Source: Anaerolinea thermophila (GTDB lineage: Bacteria > Chloroflexota > Anaerolineae > Anaerolineales > UBA4823). From it: a stretch of DNA of 34,544 nt. Each line of letters opens with the position of its first letter. Position 1 is the first letter of the stretch. The notes beneath the pieces are model-generated. The model was given only the letters and a program-made list of their open reading frames with translations, was not told the DNA's origin and did no database searches. Of the stretch, positions 13,838 to 22,343 are shown piece after piece. The position numbers and the translations under genes are program-made. The stretch lies in assembly GCA_020724505.1 (NCBI GenBank), contig DYGV01000026.1, positions 444-34,987 on the forward strand, written 5' to 3'.

Positions 13838-16768
13838 TCACTGAACAATGAACTGCAGCGTATCTTCTATAACGTTGCCGGCGCGATCCACTGCCCGCAC
13901 GCGCAAAGTATGCGTTCCACGAACGCATTGCCAGGAGAGGGCGTAGGGCGGCTGGCTGATGCTTGCCAACAGCCGATCGTCTAAATAAAATTCCACCGTC
14001 GCCGCGCCCAGGTCGTCCGTCGCCTCAGCTAATAGGACGATGCTAGGTCGTTGACTTAACGCGATTTCCTCCTGCTGCACTGGAGAGATTATCTTCAGCT
14101 TCGGGGGCTGATTATCCACCGTGACCAGTGTGACCGCTCGTTCCACGCTTTGATCGGCGCGCACTGCCAGCAGTTCGATGACATACAGTCCATTCAGCCC
14201 CTGCGTGTCCCAAACCCCTATCAGGCCCTCTCGGATGGGCTGGTTATGATCTTCGCCGATCTGATACCAACCCTGAGGGTTCAATCCTTGCCCAACTTGT
14301 AAACGATAGAAACTGAGATCATTCAATTGCACGCTGCCGCGGATGGGCGTTGCGCCGCGCACGACTTCGAACATCGCCGGGGAGATGATCTGAACCGGCG
14401 AAGACTGGGATGGAAGTACGCTCAGCGTATCATAAGTATCCGGCGGCGAGCTCAGTCCCGCCCGCTTTGCCCACTCCTTCGCCTGCGGCGGAACCATCAT
14501 ATAAGGCTGATCTACGATCAGATCAGGCGGAGTGAAAATCGTTGCCAGGCGTCCGGTTTCACGATTGACCGCCACGCTCTGATAGAGGCGGTCGGTCTGC
14601 AAAGGTTCGTTGCCCAAAAGAAACACTTCCTCCACCACATTGGGACAATAGGCTGTGGGCAACATCCCGGATGGATCGCAGACTTTCAGGCTTACGATCT
14701 CCGCCGGGGTAGGCCACGGTCGTGCGGGTAAATTCTGGCTGGCGTATTTCATGGCTGCATGATAGATGCCCATCGCCGCCTGCGCGGTAACATCAGGCAA
14801 GGGGTTGGCAGCAGACGCATAACCCAACCACACGCCCACCACGCGGTCGGGCGTGTAACCGACCACCCAGGCGCTACGCTGCGACGAATCGCCGCGCCCC
14901 ACTTTAGCCGCCGCCGGGCGACCGATCTCTAAGGGATTAGGGTGGCCCAGGCTTGGCCAGCGCGCAGTTTCATCGCTCAAGACATGCGTCAGTAAATAGG
15001 CAAGCGGCGCGGCCACGATTGGCCGTGTTTGCCCAACGCTCCAATCCAGCCAGACTTTTCCGGCGGCGTCTTCTACCCGCAAAGCTGTGATGGGTTGGAT
15101 AGGCGGAGGTTGCGTCTCAGAGAAGAATGGCGACTCCGCTGAAACTAGTGCCGCCGGTCGGCCAGCCAGGATGCCCTGATTGGCAAGAATGCCAAACGCC
15201 TGACTTATCTCGATCAGATTGACCGGCCGTAGAAATGTCAGCGCGTTCACCTCGCCGTTATCCAAATTTTGTGGCGATAAAATACCAAATTGCTGCGCCG
15301 CGCGCCAGACATTTTCGACGCCCACCTGCGCCAGCAATTGTTCTGCCGGCTGGCGATAATCATTCGCCAGGGCGAGGCGCAGACGCACCGGGCCATGATA
15401 CTCCACCAGGCGTTCAGCTTCCTGATCCTGCGCTTCCTCCGGCGGTATATCCCAAACCAGCGAAGCGGGGCCAAGCCCGTGGGTGAAAGCAGTAAGATAG
15501 ATGAATGGCGTTGCCAGCGTTCCAGCAGGATGAGCGGCGAGCAACTCGCCCGCGGGTGCGAAAGGCGATGCATCCACCAGAGCCAGGATATGCCCACTTT
15601 GAGGCTCCAAAGCTAGCGCCTGAGCATAGACCTCCTCATCTATGTGGCCTCCTTCGATGGCTGGCAGCAGGCGATCGGCTGTACATGGCTCTGACGCTGG
15701 CGGCTCGATTACGGGAACGCCCAGCCTTTCCAACTGAGCAGCCAGAATACAGGTCATTTGCGTTTGCAGTTCATAATCCAGGCTGGTCAGGATGAGCATT
15801 CCGCCGCGTTCCAGTCGCTTACGCGATATACGGCTTTCGATCTGCTGCAACGCGATCCGGGCAAATGCAGGGGCGATCCTGGGTTGCAGGTCTTCCAGGC
15901 TCAACGCACGTCCAGAGCGCGGCGCCGGACGAATGTTTAAGGGTTGCTGCGCCGCCTGAGCCGCCTCTTGCGGAGCAACCAGACGATAGCGCAAGACGTT
16001 CTGCAGGACGATTTTCTGCCGCTCCAGGGCAAATTGCGGTGCGTCCTGTGGATTTAGCGTTGGGTCCAACGCTGCGGCTGCAATCAGGGCTGCCTCCGCC
16101 AGATCCACATCAGCGGCGGATTTACCTAGATAGACCAGGGCAGCGGCGTCTGCGCCATACGTCAGGCGGCCATAATCCGCATGATTCAAATACCATTCCA
16201 GCGTTTTTTCACGCCCAAAGCGCTGCGTCAATTGCGCCGCCAGCAATCGTTCGCGCAAAGCGCGGCGCAATGAGGAGGGTTCATCCGGCAAGAGCAGCTC
16301 TGAGACCAATTGTTGCGCCAGGGTGGGATGTTCGCCGCTCAACAACCCGCGCAATGAAAACCCCCAATGCCGCCAAAAGTTGGGGTCTGCGGCAGCGATG
16401 GTGGCGACGATCATGGGCTCGGAAAAGACGGCATCCCCTTCCTTTGCTGTGTTGGGCAGGCGAAGGTAGCGGCGGCCGGCGGCAGCCGGGTTTTGCAGCT
16501 CCAAGATCACATGTTGCCCGCTGCGATCAAAGAGGCGCGTCGGTCTCAGCAACAAACCGTTTGGCGGCTCCAACAAGGCCGGCAATCCTTCCACTGAGGG
16601 GAGATCCTGGGTGATCTGGCTATAGAGCAAGGCGACGAGGATCAAAGTTAGCGCCACAGCCAGGCTGAAGACACCGCCGCATCCCAGGCCGATTCGGCTC
16701 AGTGGGTTGCGACGTTCCGACCCTTGTCGTCGGGAGCGCATTTGGGTGATTTGAACCACGTTTGGCAT
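13838..16768 (-). CDS. Class A PBP-like protein with degenerate active sites and a C-terminal Ig-like domain
   Basis: The 976-residue protein has a single N-terminal membrane helix (about 27-50), a GT51 transglycosylase-like domain (about 100-265), a transpeptidase-like domain (about 320-650), and beta-rich regions ending in an Ig-like domain (about 885-976). The fold is clear from FGREKTLEWYLNHADYG, FGKSA-like LGKSAADVDLAEAAL, and RSAWVVGYTPDRVVGVWLGY. The signature catalytic residues are not kept: the first GT51 Glu (EDxxF) is Ala127, the GGSTITQQ motif reads EHPTLAQQ, SxxK reads TLAT (417-420), SxN reads DYR (470-472) and KTG reads KVG (622-624). The cell-wall enzyme fold is therefore probably non-catalytic. 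It follows recN by 13 bp. Confidence 0.88.
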   Translation of the reverse strand: MPNVVQITQMRSRRQGSERRNPLSRIGLGCGGVFSLAVALTLILVALLYSQITQDLPSVEGLPALLEPPNGLLLRPTRLFDRSGQHVILELQNPAAAGRRYLRLPNTAKEGDAVFSEPMIVATIAAADPNFWRHWGFSLRGLLSGEHPTLAQQLVSELLLPDEPSSLRRALRERLLAAQLTQRFGREKTLEWYLNHADYGRLTYGADAAALVYLGKSAADVDLAEAALIAAAALDPTLNPQDAPQFALERQKIVLQNVLRYRLVAPQEAAQAAQQPLNIRPAPRSGRALSLEDLQPRIAPAFARIALQQIESRISRKRLERGGMLILTSLDYELQTQMTCILAAQLERLGVPVIEPPASEPCTADRLLPAIEGGHIDEEVYAQALALEPQSGHILALVDASPFAPAGELLAAHPAGTLATPFIYLTAFTHGLGPASLVWDIPPEEAQDQEAERLVEYHGPVRLRLALANDYRQPAEQLLAQVGVENVWRAAQQFGILSPQNLDNGEVNALTFLRPVNLIEISQAFGILANQGILAGRPAALVSAESPFFSETQPPPIQPITALRVEDAAGKVWLDWSVGQTRPIVAAPLAYLLTHVLSDETARWPSLGHPNPLEIGRPAAAKVGRGDSSQRSAWVVGYTPDRVVGVWLGYASAANPLPDVTAQAAMGIYHAAMKYASQNLPARPWPTPAEIVSLKVCDPSGMLPTAYCPNVVEEVFLLGNEPLQTDRLYQSVAVNRETGRLATIFTPPDLIVDQPYMMVPPQAKEWAKRAGLSSPPDTYDTLSVLPSQSSPVQIISPAMFEVVRGATPIRGSVQLNDLSFYRLQVGQGLNPQGWYQIGEDHNQPIREGLIGVWDTQGLNGLYVIELLAVRADQSVERAVTLVTVDNQPPKLKIISPVQQEEIALSQRPSIVLLAEATDDLGAATVEFYLDDRLLASISQPPYALSWQCVRGTHTLRVRAVDRAGNVIEDTLQFIVQ

Positions 16769-16781
16769 CTTTGCTTCTACA

Positions 16782-18548
16782 TCATCCCGCGGTTTTGCTG
16801 TTCACCGGGCTCTGCTGCGCCTGCGCTGCGGCGAGCAACTCACGCGCCGATTGCAGCGTACTTTCGCTGACACCACCCAACATCTGCGCCAGCTCGGCGA
16901 CCCGCTCCTCGCCCTGTAGCAACCGAATACGGGTGAGCGTACGGTTCGATTGCACTAGCTTTTCCACGTGATAATGTTGCCCGCCAAACGCCGCCAACTG
17001 CGGCAAGTGGGTGATGCACAGCACCTGATGCTGCCGTCCCAACTGCCAAAGCTTCTGGCCGACAATTGCCCCCACGCGCCCGCCAATGCCCTGATCAATT
17101 TCATCGAAGATCAAAGTAGGCACCGGGTCTGCCTGTACGAGGACATTCTTCAAAGCCAACATCAAGCGCGAGGTTTCTCCGCCGGAAGCGATCTTGGTCA
17201 ACGGCTTAAAGCCTTCGCCCGGATTAGGGGCGATCAGGAATTCGATGCGCTCCAAGCCGAAAGGATAGTAAGCTGCCCGCTGACCATCTGGCAGGCGCGC
17301 CCCATCCGCATCCGGCTGACGTTGAAATTCGACCTTGAAGCGCGCTCCAGACATATGCAAATCTGCCAGTTCGCGCTCGATGGCTTTTTCCAATGTTCGA
17401 GCGGCAGCCTGGCGGAGCGCCGAGAGCCGCTCGCCCGCTTCGCCAAGCTGCGTCAACAGGCGCTCCCGTTCGGTTTCCAGCTCTTGCAAACGTTCCGCAG
17501 CGTGTGTGATTTGATCCAGTTGTCTACGCGCGTTGGCGGCAAATTCCAGGATTTCGGGGATCGAATCGCCGTACTTTCGCTTGAGCGAATGGATCAAGCT
17601 TAGTCGCTCTTCCACCTGATCCAGACGTCGCGGATTGAATTCGATCCCTTCCAGATATCCCCGCAGGCTGCGAGCCAGTTCGCTGAGGTTTTCGAAGACC
17701 GTCTGAGCAGTCTCAACCAATGACGCCTGAGACGGGTCCAGCCGCGCCAAATCCTCCAGTGCATCGGTTACCTGCCCCAGCAAATCCGTGGCCGCTGGCG
17801 ACTCAGGCATCCCCTCATCCAGCGCTGTCAAAGCCTGCTGTGCCAGTGTGGATAAGCCCTCCGCGTTAGCCAGACGGTTACGCTCCTCGCGCAGAAGCTG
17901 CTCTTCTCCTGGTTGTAGGCGCGCCGCCTCAATTTCATGAATCTGGTAGGATAGCATATCGCTGCGGCGAGCGGCGTCGCGCTCCGCCTGGCGGATTTCA
18001 GCCAACTCGCGTTCTACCTGCTGAAGGTGAGCGTACAGGCTTTGATAATCGCGCAACGCCTGGGCAGCGGCGCTATCTTTGCCAGTGGAGGCGTACCGAT
18101 CCAAAAGGCTCAAATGCTGGTTCACCCGCAACAGCGAAAGATGCTCCGATTGACCATGCACGTCCACCAAAAACTCGCCGATCTCTCGCAGCAGACTGGC
18201 GCTCACACTGCGTCCATTCACCCGCGCCACATTGCGCCCATTCAGGCGAACTTCGCGGCCCAGGGTGACGTAATTCGGGTCGTCGAGCAGATCTTCGCGT
18301 TCCAGCACTTCCAGGATCGCCTGCCGGCTGAGCTGCGGGATGCGAAATACCGCTTCCACATTGGCTCGTTCTGCGCCGGCGCGCACCTGCACCGCCTCAG
18401 CGCGCCCGCCAAGCAGCGTCTCAACTGCATCCACAATAATGGATTTCCCCGCGCCGGTCTCGCCGGTGAAGGTGATCAAGCCATCGGCAAACTGGAGGTC
18501 CAACCGCTCGATAATCGCGAAGTTTTCGATGTGCAGTTCGGTCAGCAT
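16782..18548 (-). CDS. recN: DNA repair protein RecN
   Basis: About 588 residues. SMC-like ATPase with Walker A GETGAGKS (29-36), a long central coiled coil, the ABC signature in KIASGGETSRLMLALKN and Walker B PTLIFDEIDQGIGG near the C-terminus. The N-terminal IENFAIIERLDLQF is the RecN hallmark. RecN binds DNA ends and aids recombinational repair of double-strand breaks. The ATG at 18548 is chosen over an in-frame TTG at 18575 because family similarity begins at MLTELHIENF. It lies in a minus-strand group with NAD kinase, as is common in bacteria. Confidence 0.96.
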   Translation of the reverse strand: MLTELHIENFAIIERLDLQFADGLITFTGETGAGKSIIVDAVETLLGGRAEAVQVRAGAERANVEAVFRIPQLSRQAILEVLEREDLLDDPNYVTLGREVRLNGRNVARVNGRSVSASLLREIGEFLVDVHGQSEHLSLLRVNQHLSLLDRYASTGKDSAAAQALRDYQSLYAHLQQVERELAEIRQAERDAARRSDMLSYQIHEIEAARLQPGEEQLLREERNRLANAEGLSTLAQQALTALDEGMPESPAATDLLGQVTDALEDLARLDPSQASLVETAQTVFENLSELARSLRGYLEGIEFNPRRLDQVEERLSLIHSLKRKYGDSIPEILEFAANARRQLDQITHAAERLQELETERERLLTQLGEAGERLSALRQAAARTLEKAIERELADLHMSGARFKVEFQRQPDADGARLPDGQRAAYYPFGLERIEFLIAPNPGEGFKPLTKIASGGETSRLMLALKNVLVQADPVPTLIFDEIDQGIGGRVGAIVGQKLWQLGRQHQVLCITHLPQLAAFGGQHYHVEKLVQSNRTLTRIRLLQGEERVAELAQMLGGVSESTLQSARELLAAAQAQQSPVNSKTAG

Positions 18549-18588
18549 AGCGCCAGTTACTATCTTCGTTTTCAATCCACGCCGCGAG

Positions 18589-19113
18589 TCAGCGGATGCT
18601 TACCCCGCGCAAACGATAATACACCGTCGAAGTCACCGTAAATGCATACAAGCCTTGCCAGAGCAGCCCGATCAGGCTGCCGCTGCGGAATTCCGGAAAC
18701 AACAAGCTCAAGATCAACAACAGCGGCAGCGGCAAACTGCCTAACGCCGCGCCAATGGCGGTTAGGGTGAATAGCTGCGGCGAGCGCCGTTTCCGCACCA
18801 CAAAGCGCACCGCCTCAGCAATGACCATGCCGGCTATTGGGGCAATGAAGATCGTAAAAAAACCAACCAGGCCGGCGATAAAGCTGCCCAACAGCGAAAT
18901 AATGCCGGCCAGGAAGAACGCCAGCGGATAGTCATACCACTCCGTGGTGTCAAACACTCTCTGCTGACCGCGCAAACACTCCCGGCAACTATAACCAGTG
19001 GGGGTCAACACCGCGCATTTGGGGCAGATTGGTTTTCCACACGTCTTACAGCGCAGGTTGGTTTCGACATTAGGGTGATTGGCGCAATATAGCGTGGACG
19101 GGACATCGGTCAT
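18589..19113 (-). CDS. B-box-type zinc-finger membrane protein
   Basis: The 174-residue protein has an N-terminal Cys-rich module (about 10-48): C-x2-H, then three C-x2-C pairs within CKTCGKPICPKC and CRECL, a B-box-like double zinc-binding domain. The rest has about three membrane helices (65-90, 95-110, 112-135 or beyond) and a basic C-terminus. This architecture is seen in uncharacterised proteins of Chloroflexota and other phyla; the function is unknown, with protein-protein interaction likely for the zinc module. Its ATG overlaps the NAD kinase stop as ATGA (19110-19113), so the two are translationally coupled. Confidence 0.8.
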   Translation of the reverse strand: MTDVPSTLYCANHPNVETNLRCKTCGKPICPKCAVLTPTGYSCRECLRGQQRVFDTTEWYDYPLAFFLAGIISLLGSFIAGLVGFFTIFIAPIAGMVIAEAVRFVVRKRRSPQLFTLTAIGAALGSLPLPLLLILSLLFPEFRSGSLIGLLWQGLYAFTVTSTVYYRLRGVSIR

Positions 19114-19985
19114 CGGGAATTTCCTGTTGTGGATGGATTTTGACTCATGTGAGGAGTCAGGTTACGATAAAAATATCCTGGGTCTTGAAAACGCAAAAAG
19201 CGGACGGTGTGCTCGCTGGCCGAGGCATCCACACGATCGCCATTAGCCAGTTCCACCGGCGTTTGACCATCGGGCGAAAGCACCGCCTGATGATCCGTGG
19301 CCACAGTAATACTGACCGAGGAGCCTTCGGACAAGACAATAGCGCGATCTATAGAAAGGTGCGGCGCTACGGCTACCAGCAAGATGTTGCGCAGTTCTGG
19401 CGGCAAGATGGGTCCGCCTGCCGCCAGGGCGTATGCCGTAGAACCGGTGGGCGTGGCGGCGATTAAGGCGTCGGCTACGTAAGTCGCCAGGTAACGACCA
19501 TCCACACTGGCGACCAGATGCACCGGACGGACGATATGGCCCCGGCTGACAACGATCTCGTTCAGCACCTCCCAGCTACCCAATAAAACCTCGCCGCGCC
19601 ATTGCTCGGCGTGGAGCATCATGCGCTGCTCAAACCAATATTCTCCCGTGCATAATCGCGGCAACGCCTCCCGCCATTGATCTTGCTTGAGCTCGGTGAG
19701 AAACCCGAAGCGCCCCATATTAATGCCCAAGATGGGGACATCGTGCGGCGCGCACAGATGACCGGCGCGCAGCATGGTGCCATCGCCACCCAGAGCGATG
19801 AGTAAGTCGAACTCTCCAGCCTGTAAACGCTGGCGCAGCTCGGGGTCGTAGATCAGCCCATGCGCGGCTGAAACGCCGTGCGACCTCATAAAGTCGGCAA
19901 TTTGCGTGCAATGCTGGGCTGCTTCGGGCACCTGAGGGTGCGCCATGATCAAGATGTTCTGGAAGGGCGGACAGGTTTCACTCAT
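19110..19985 (-). CDS. nadK: NAD kinase
   Basis: The 291-residue protein phosphorylates NAD to NADP using ATP or polyphosphate. The family motifs are present: GGDGT (66-70), the NMGRFGFL segment, NE-containing EVLNEIVVSRG, and TPTGSTAY with the following AAGGP (from 178). The ATG at 19985 is chosen over the in-frame start at 20024 because the latter would overlap the upstream gene and adds residues foreign to the family. It lies between a Cas4-like nuclease and a B-box protein in the long minus-strand run that leads to recN. Confidence 0.95.
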   Translation of the reverse strand: MSETCPPFQNILIMAHPQVPEAAQHCTQIADFMRSHGVSAAHGLIYDPELRQRLQAGEFDLLIALGGDGTMLRAGHLCAPHDVPILGINMGRFGFLTELKQDQWREALPRLCTGEYWFEQRMMLHAEQWRGEVLLGSWEVLNEIVVSRGHIVRPVHLVASVDGRYLATYVADALIAATPTGSTAYALAAGGPILPPELRNILLVAVAPHLSIDRAIVLSEGSSVSITVATDHQAVLSPDGQTPVELANGDRVDASASEHTVRFLRFQDPGYFYRNLTPHMSQNPSTTGNSR

Positions 19986-20004
19986 GACAATCGGGGCAAT
20001 TATA

Positions 20005-20517
20005 TTACAGAAGTCGCTGGTCACAGATCTGGCGGTAGCCGCAGCGACTGCAGCGCGCCGCCGATTCGTGCGAGCGTTCTAGCTCTTTACGGCGATCTCG
20101 CGTGTGCATCTCTTGCAATAATTGCAACAACTCCGCTTCCAGGCGGGGCGTGTAATCCACGGCGAAGGTGCGATTTGGGTAATGCAGGATGCCGTAAGGA
20201 GGACGTTTGCCGTAATGCCGATGCACTAACAAACAATATGCCGCCAGTTGAAAGATGTGCGCGTCATAGGGGGCTGCGCCAATCTGACTGGATTTGACCT
20301 CCACCGGGATGATTTTTCCACCGCTTTCCACCAGATAATCAGGCTTGCCGGTTAAACCAAGTTCGGCGTCATAAAGCGGCTGCTCCACTGCTCCCCAACC
20401 GCGCGTATCTGCGTAAATCACTCTGCCGCCAGGCAGCCCCATTGCCCGTTGACGACGGGCAGCCTGCCAGAGCAAAAAGAGAGCAGCGAGAAAGAGAAGC
20501 GCAGCAACTAGAAGCAT
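20005..20517 (-). CDS. Membrane-anchored Cas4/Dna2-like nuclease, C-terminal half
   Basis: The 170-residue protein starts with a membrane helix (1-20) followed by a RecB-like PD-(D/E)xK nuclease core: GKPDYLVE (D60), PVEVK (E73, K75) and QLAAY (Q90-Y94). It ends with a C-x2-C-x5-C cluster (C156, C159, C165). These match the Cas4/Dna2 nuclease core and three of the four Fe-S cysteines; the expected first Cys is in the separate upstream ORF. That ORF is in the same frame, separated only by one TAG (20542-20544) and seven codons. The protein may therefore be one half of a split nuclease, or the second part of a gene with an internal stop. The nuclease would face the cytoplasm. Confidence 0.82.
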   Translation of the reverse strand: MLLVAALLFLAALFLLWQAARRQRAMGLPGGRVIYADTRGWGAVEQPLYDAELGLTGKPDYLVESGGKIIPVEVKSSQIGAAPYDAHIFQLAAYCLLVHRHYGKRPPYGILHYPNRTFAVDYTPRLEAELLQLLQEMHTRDRRKELERSHESAARCSRCGYRQICDQRLL

Positions 20518-20541
20518 TAGCGGATAAGCGCCGCCAGACGG

Positions 20542-20778
20542 CTAAATCAACCGGTAGGTAAGATAGACGGCTACCAGTGTCAACGCCAGCAAAATCAGCC
20601 CCAAAGCGATGGCGCGCATACAACCCAGGCGGAGGGCAGCGCGACCGTGGCGATAGTGCAGCTCGCTGCCAGCGATCATCTCGCCCAAGTTTGTCGAGGG
20701 TTCGCCGTTTTTCTGATACCACCAGGCGCGCTGGCAATACAGATAGGCACTGATCTCCGAAGCGCGAATGGCGCGCAT
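20542..20778 (-). CDS. Cas4-like nuclease N-terminal half with membrane helix
   Basis: The 78-residue ORF encodes SAYLYCQRAWWYQ (Cys15), a typical Cas4 N-terminal motif with the first Fe-S Cys, then GSELHYRHGR (H41), matching the His of the Cas4 N-terminal region, and a membrane helix (about 55-76). It ends in TAG at 20542-20544. The following in-frame codons lead straight into the C-terminal nuclease ORF, so both together would make a single protein of about 256 residues with a membrane hairpin inserted in the Cas4 domain. Whether the two halves are a natural split pair, a nonsense mutant or TAG readthrough cannot be decided here. It starts 2 bp after the translin gene. Confidence 0.72.
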   Translation of the reverse strand: MRAIRASEISAYLYCQRAWWYQKNGEPSTNLGEMIAGSELHYRHGRAALRLGCMRAIALGLILLALTLVAVYLTYRLI

Positions 20779-20780
20779 GG

Positions 20781-21419
20781 CTAGATTTCTCTGCCGAGCT
20801 TCTCTTCCAGGCGGAGCAGGCTGCGCTCAAGCTGTTCCTGACGCTGGCTAATGGTCATGTCGCCGCGCGTGCGTTCGGTCACGCTACGCACGATATCCGT
20901 CAGGCGACGCAAACCGCCGGTGATGGCATCGGGATAATCCATCGTCACCAGCACGGTGTAAATATCATCCATGCAGTTGAGCAGACGTTCCGCCTCGCTG
21001 GAATGACCCTGGCGTAACAAGTCCAGGCAGCGCCGGCGCAGCTCGCCGACGGCTTCCGCCAATCCCTGTAAATAAGTGGCATACTCGACCTCCAGCGCCT
21101 CTGGCTGGGGCAAGGCGCTATCTTGCACCAGGGCAAAGACGATGCTGGCTTCGGCGAACTCTTTAAGCGCATCCTGGGTGTAACCTGAATAATACAGGTC
21201 TGGGTACTGCGCCAGGTCGCTCTGCAAGGAACGGATCAGTTCCCGCGCCTGTTGCAAATCATTTTCCGCCAGCTCATATTCCTGACGATGGACGGCGCGG
21301 ATGGCATTAGCGCAATAGCGGGTAAGCAAACGTGTTTGAGCCAGGGCAATGTCGCGTGCCGCGGTGCGGGCGTCGAAGGATTGGCGGATTCGTTCGGCAA
21401 TCTCTTCAATATGCTGCAT
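20781..21419 (-). CDS. Translin-family protein
   Basis: The 212-residue all-helical protein matches translin/TRAX. The family core reads YATYLQGLAEAVGELRRRCL (113-132), equivalent to the eukaryotic YLLG-x-ADLTGEL motif, followed by a helix with LNCMDDIYTVL. In human TRAX, the RNase subunit of C3PO, catalytic acids include an E-x2-E pair and a downstream Asp. Here KEFAEA supplies E87 and E90, and Glu122 stands at the Asp position. The protein could be an RNA- or ssDNA-binding oligomer or an RNase; the latter is inference from the motif. It lies between DUF3467 (16 bp upstream) and the split Cas4-like genes (2 bp downstream), clearly in one operon. Confidence 0.82.
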   Translation of the reverse strand: MQHIEEIAERIRQSFDARTAARDIALAQTRLLTRYCANAIRAVHRQEYELAENDLQQARELIRSLQSDLAQYPDLYYSGYTQDALKEFAEASIVFALVQDSALPQPEALEVEYATYLQGLAEAVGELRRRCLDLLRQGHSSEAERLLNCMDDIYTVLVTMDYPDAITGGLRRLTDIVRSVTERTRGDMTISQRQEQLERSLLRLEEKLGREI

Positions 21420-21435
21420 AATTGCTCCCCTTCAG

Positions 21436-21762
21436 TTATGAATGACCTGGCGGCGCAGGCGGCTGAAAGAGGTTATCCGCCAGCGAGGGCTCGCCTGGAA
21501 TGTGGATTTCGCCAAAAGCGGCTTCATAGCGCGCCAGGTTCTCGGTCAAAGCGCGGTGGAAAAGCTTGGCGCCCAGCGGCGACATCACCAGGCGCGAAAC
21601 TACCTGCGGCGCGCCGCCGGGGGGCAACAAACGCGCAAAGTCGAAAACCATTTCAGAGGGAGAGTGCGCGATGCGCGCCAGATTAACATATTCGGCGACC
21701 AAATCGGCGGGGATTTCCATTTCGGGGAACTGCGCTCCGGGTGGACGTGGATTGGTTGACAT
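21436..21762 (-). CDS. DUF3467 domain protein
   Basis: The 108-residue protein matches DUF3467: a Pro-rich N-terminus then LVAEYVNLARIAHSPSEMVFDFARLLP, VVSRLVMSPLGAKLFHRALTENLARYE, and a short tail. This small-protein family has no established function. The ATG at 21762 is chosen because AAGGA lies 9-10 bp upstream and the extra residues of the longer frame look non-coding. It sits 16 bp before the translin gene and about 120 bp after ssb. Confidence 0.82.
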   Translation of the reverse strand: MSTNPRPPGAQFPEMEIPADLVAEYVNLARIAHSPSEMVFDFARLLPPGGAPQVVSRLVMSPLGAKLFHRALTENLARYEAAFGEIHIPGEPSLADNLFQPPAPPGHS

Positions 21763-21882
21763 AGCAAGGTATCCTTTGCGATCCAAAATAGAGAAGCGGA
21801 CAACTCCCAACCCCAATCATGGGGAAAGGGTAGTCGTCGCCCATTGGAGAGTTGCCTTCATTATCGGCAGGTGAGCCGTTAG

Positions 21883-22308
21883 CTAAAAGGGGATATTATC
21901 GCTCTCGGCGTCAGAGAATTGGGACGCCACGCCATCCGCGGCATAGCCGCCCTCGGCCTCGCCGCGGCTGGAGAGGAAGCGAACTGTGGCTGCATTGACT
22001 TCAAAAGAAGCCCCGGCGGTGCCGTCTTGCCGCGTCCAGATGCGCGGCCCTCCGGTTGCCGGATCGGGCGTCAACCTTCCCTCAATCAGCACTTTGCTGC
22101 CTTTTTTGAGATACTGGCTGCAAGTTTCCGCCTGTTTACCCCAAACAGATACACGGAACCAGATGGTCTCCTTCACCAGATTGCCATCTGCGCCGGTGTA
22201 TTGGCGGTTCGAGGCCACATTCATGGTGGTCACTGCCTGGCCGGTCGGCGTGTAGCGCATTTCGGGGTCGCGGCCAAGATTGCCAACAATGATAATCGTG
22301 TGATACAT
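21883..22308 (-). CDS. ssb: Single-stranded DNA-binding protein
   Basis: The 141-residue protein has an N-terminal OB-fold (about 1-105) with IIIVGNLGRDPEMRYTPTGQ, a TNRQ-like SNRQYTG loop, WFRVSVWGKQAE and KGSKVLIEGRL. A short linker ends in the acidic C-terminal tip DAESDNIPF, which in SSB proteins recruits repair and replication partners. AAGGAG precedes the ATG by 8 bp. An overlapping set of GAACG/CGTTC palindromes sits about 40-60 bp upstream (separate entry). Confidence 0.96.
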   Translation of the reverse strand: MYHTIIIVGNLGRDPEMRYTPTGQAVTTMNVASNRQYTGADGNLVKETIWFRVSVWGKQAETCSQYLKKGSKVLIEGRLTPDPATGGPRIWTRQDGTAGASFEVNAATVRFLSSRGEAEGGYAADGVASQFSDAESDNIPF

Positions 22309-22343
22309 GGGGGGTCTCCTTTGCCGGCGAATTGCCTGTCATT

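Noticed and set aside
15865-16614. A 249-codon plus-strand frame across the PBP-like gene
   Set aside because: It is a shadow frame rich in Arg, Ala and Pro without domain features; the PBP fold on the other strand is clear.
20005-20778. A CRISPR adaptation function for the Cas4-like pair
   Set aside because: No cas1, cas2 or array is present in the window, and the neighbours are ssb, translin and nadK, so a stand-alone nuclease is more likely.
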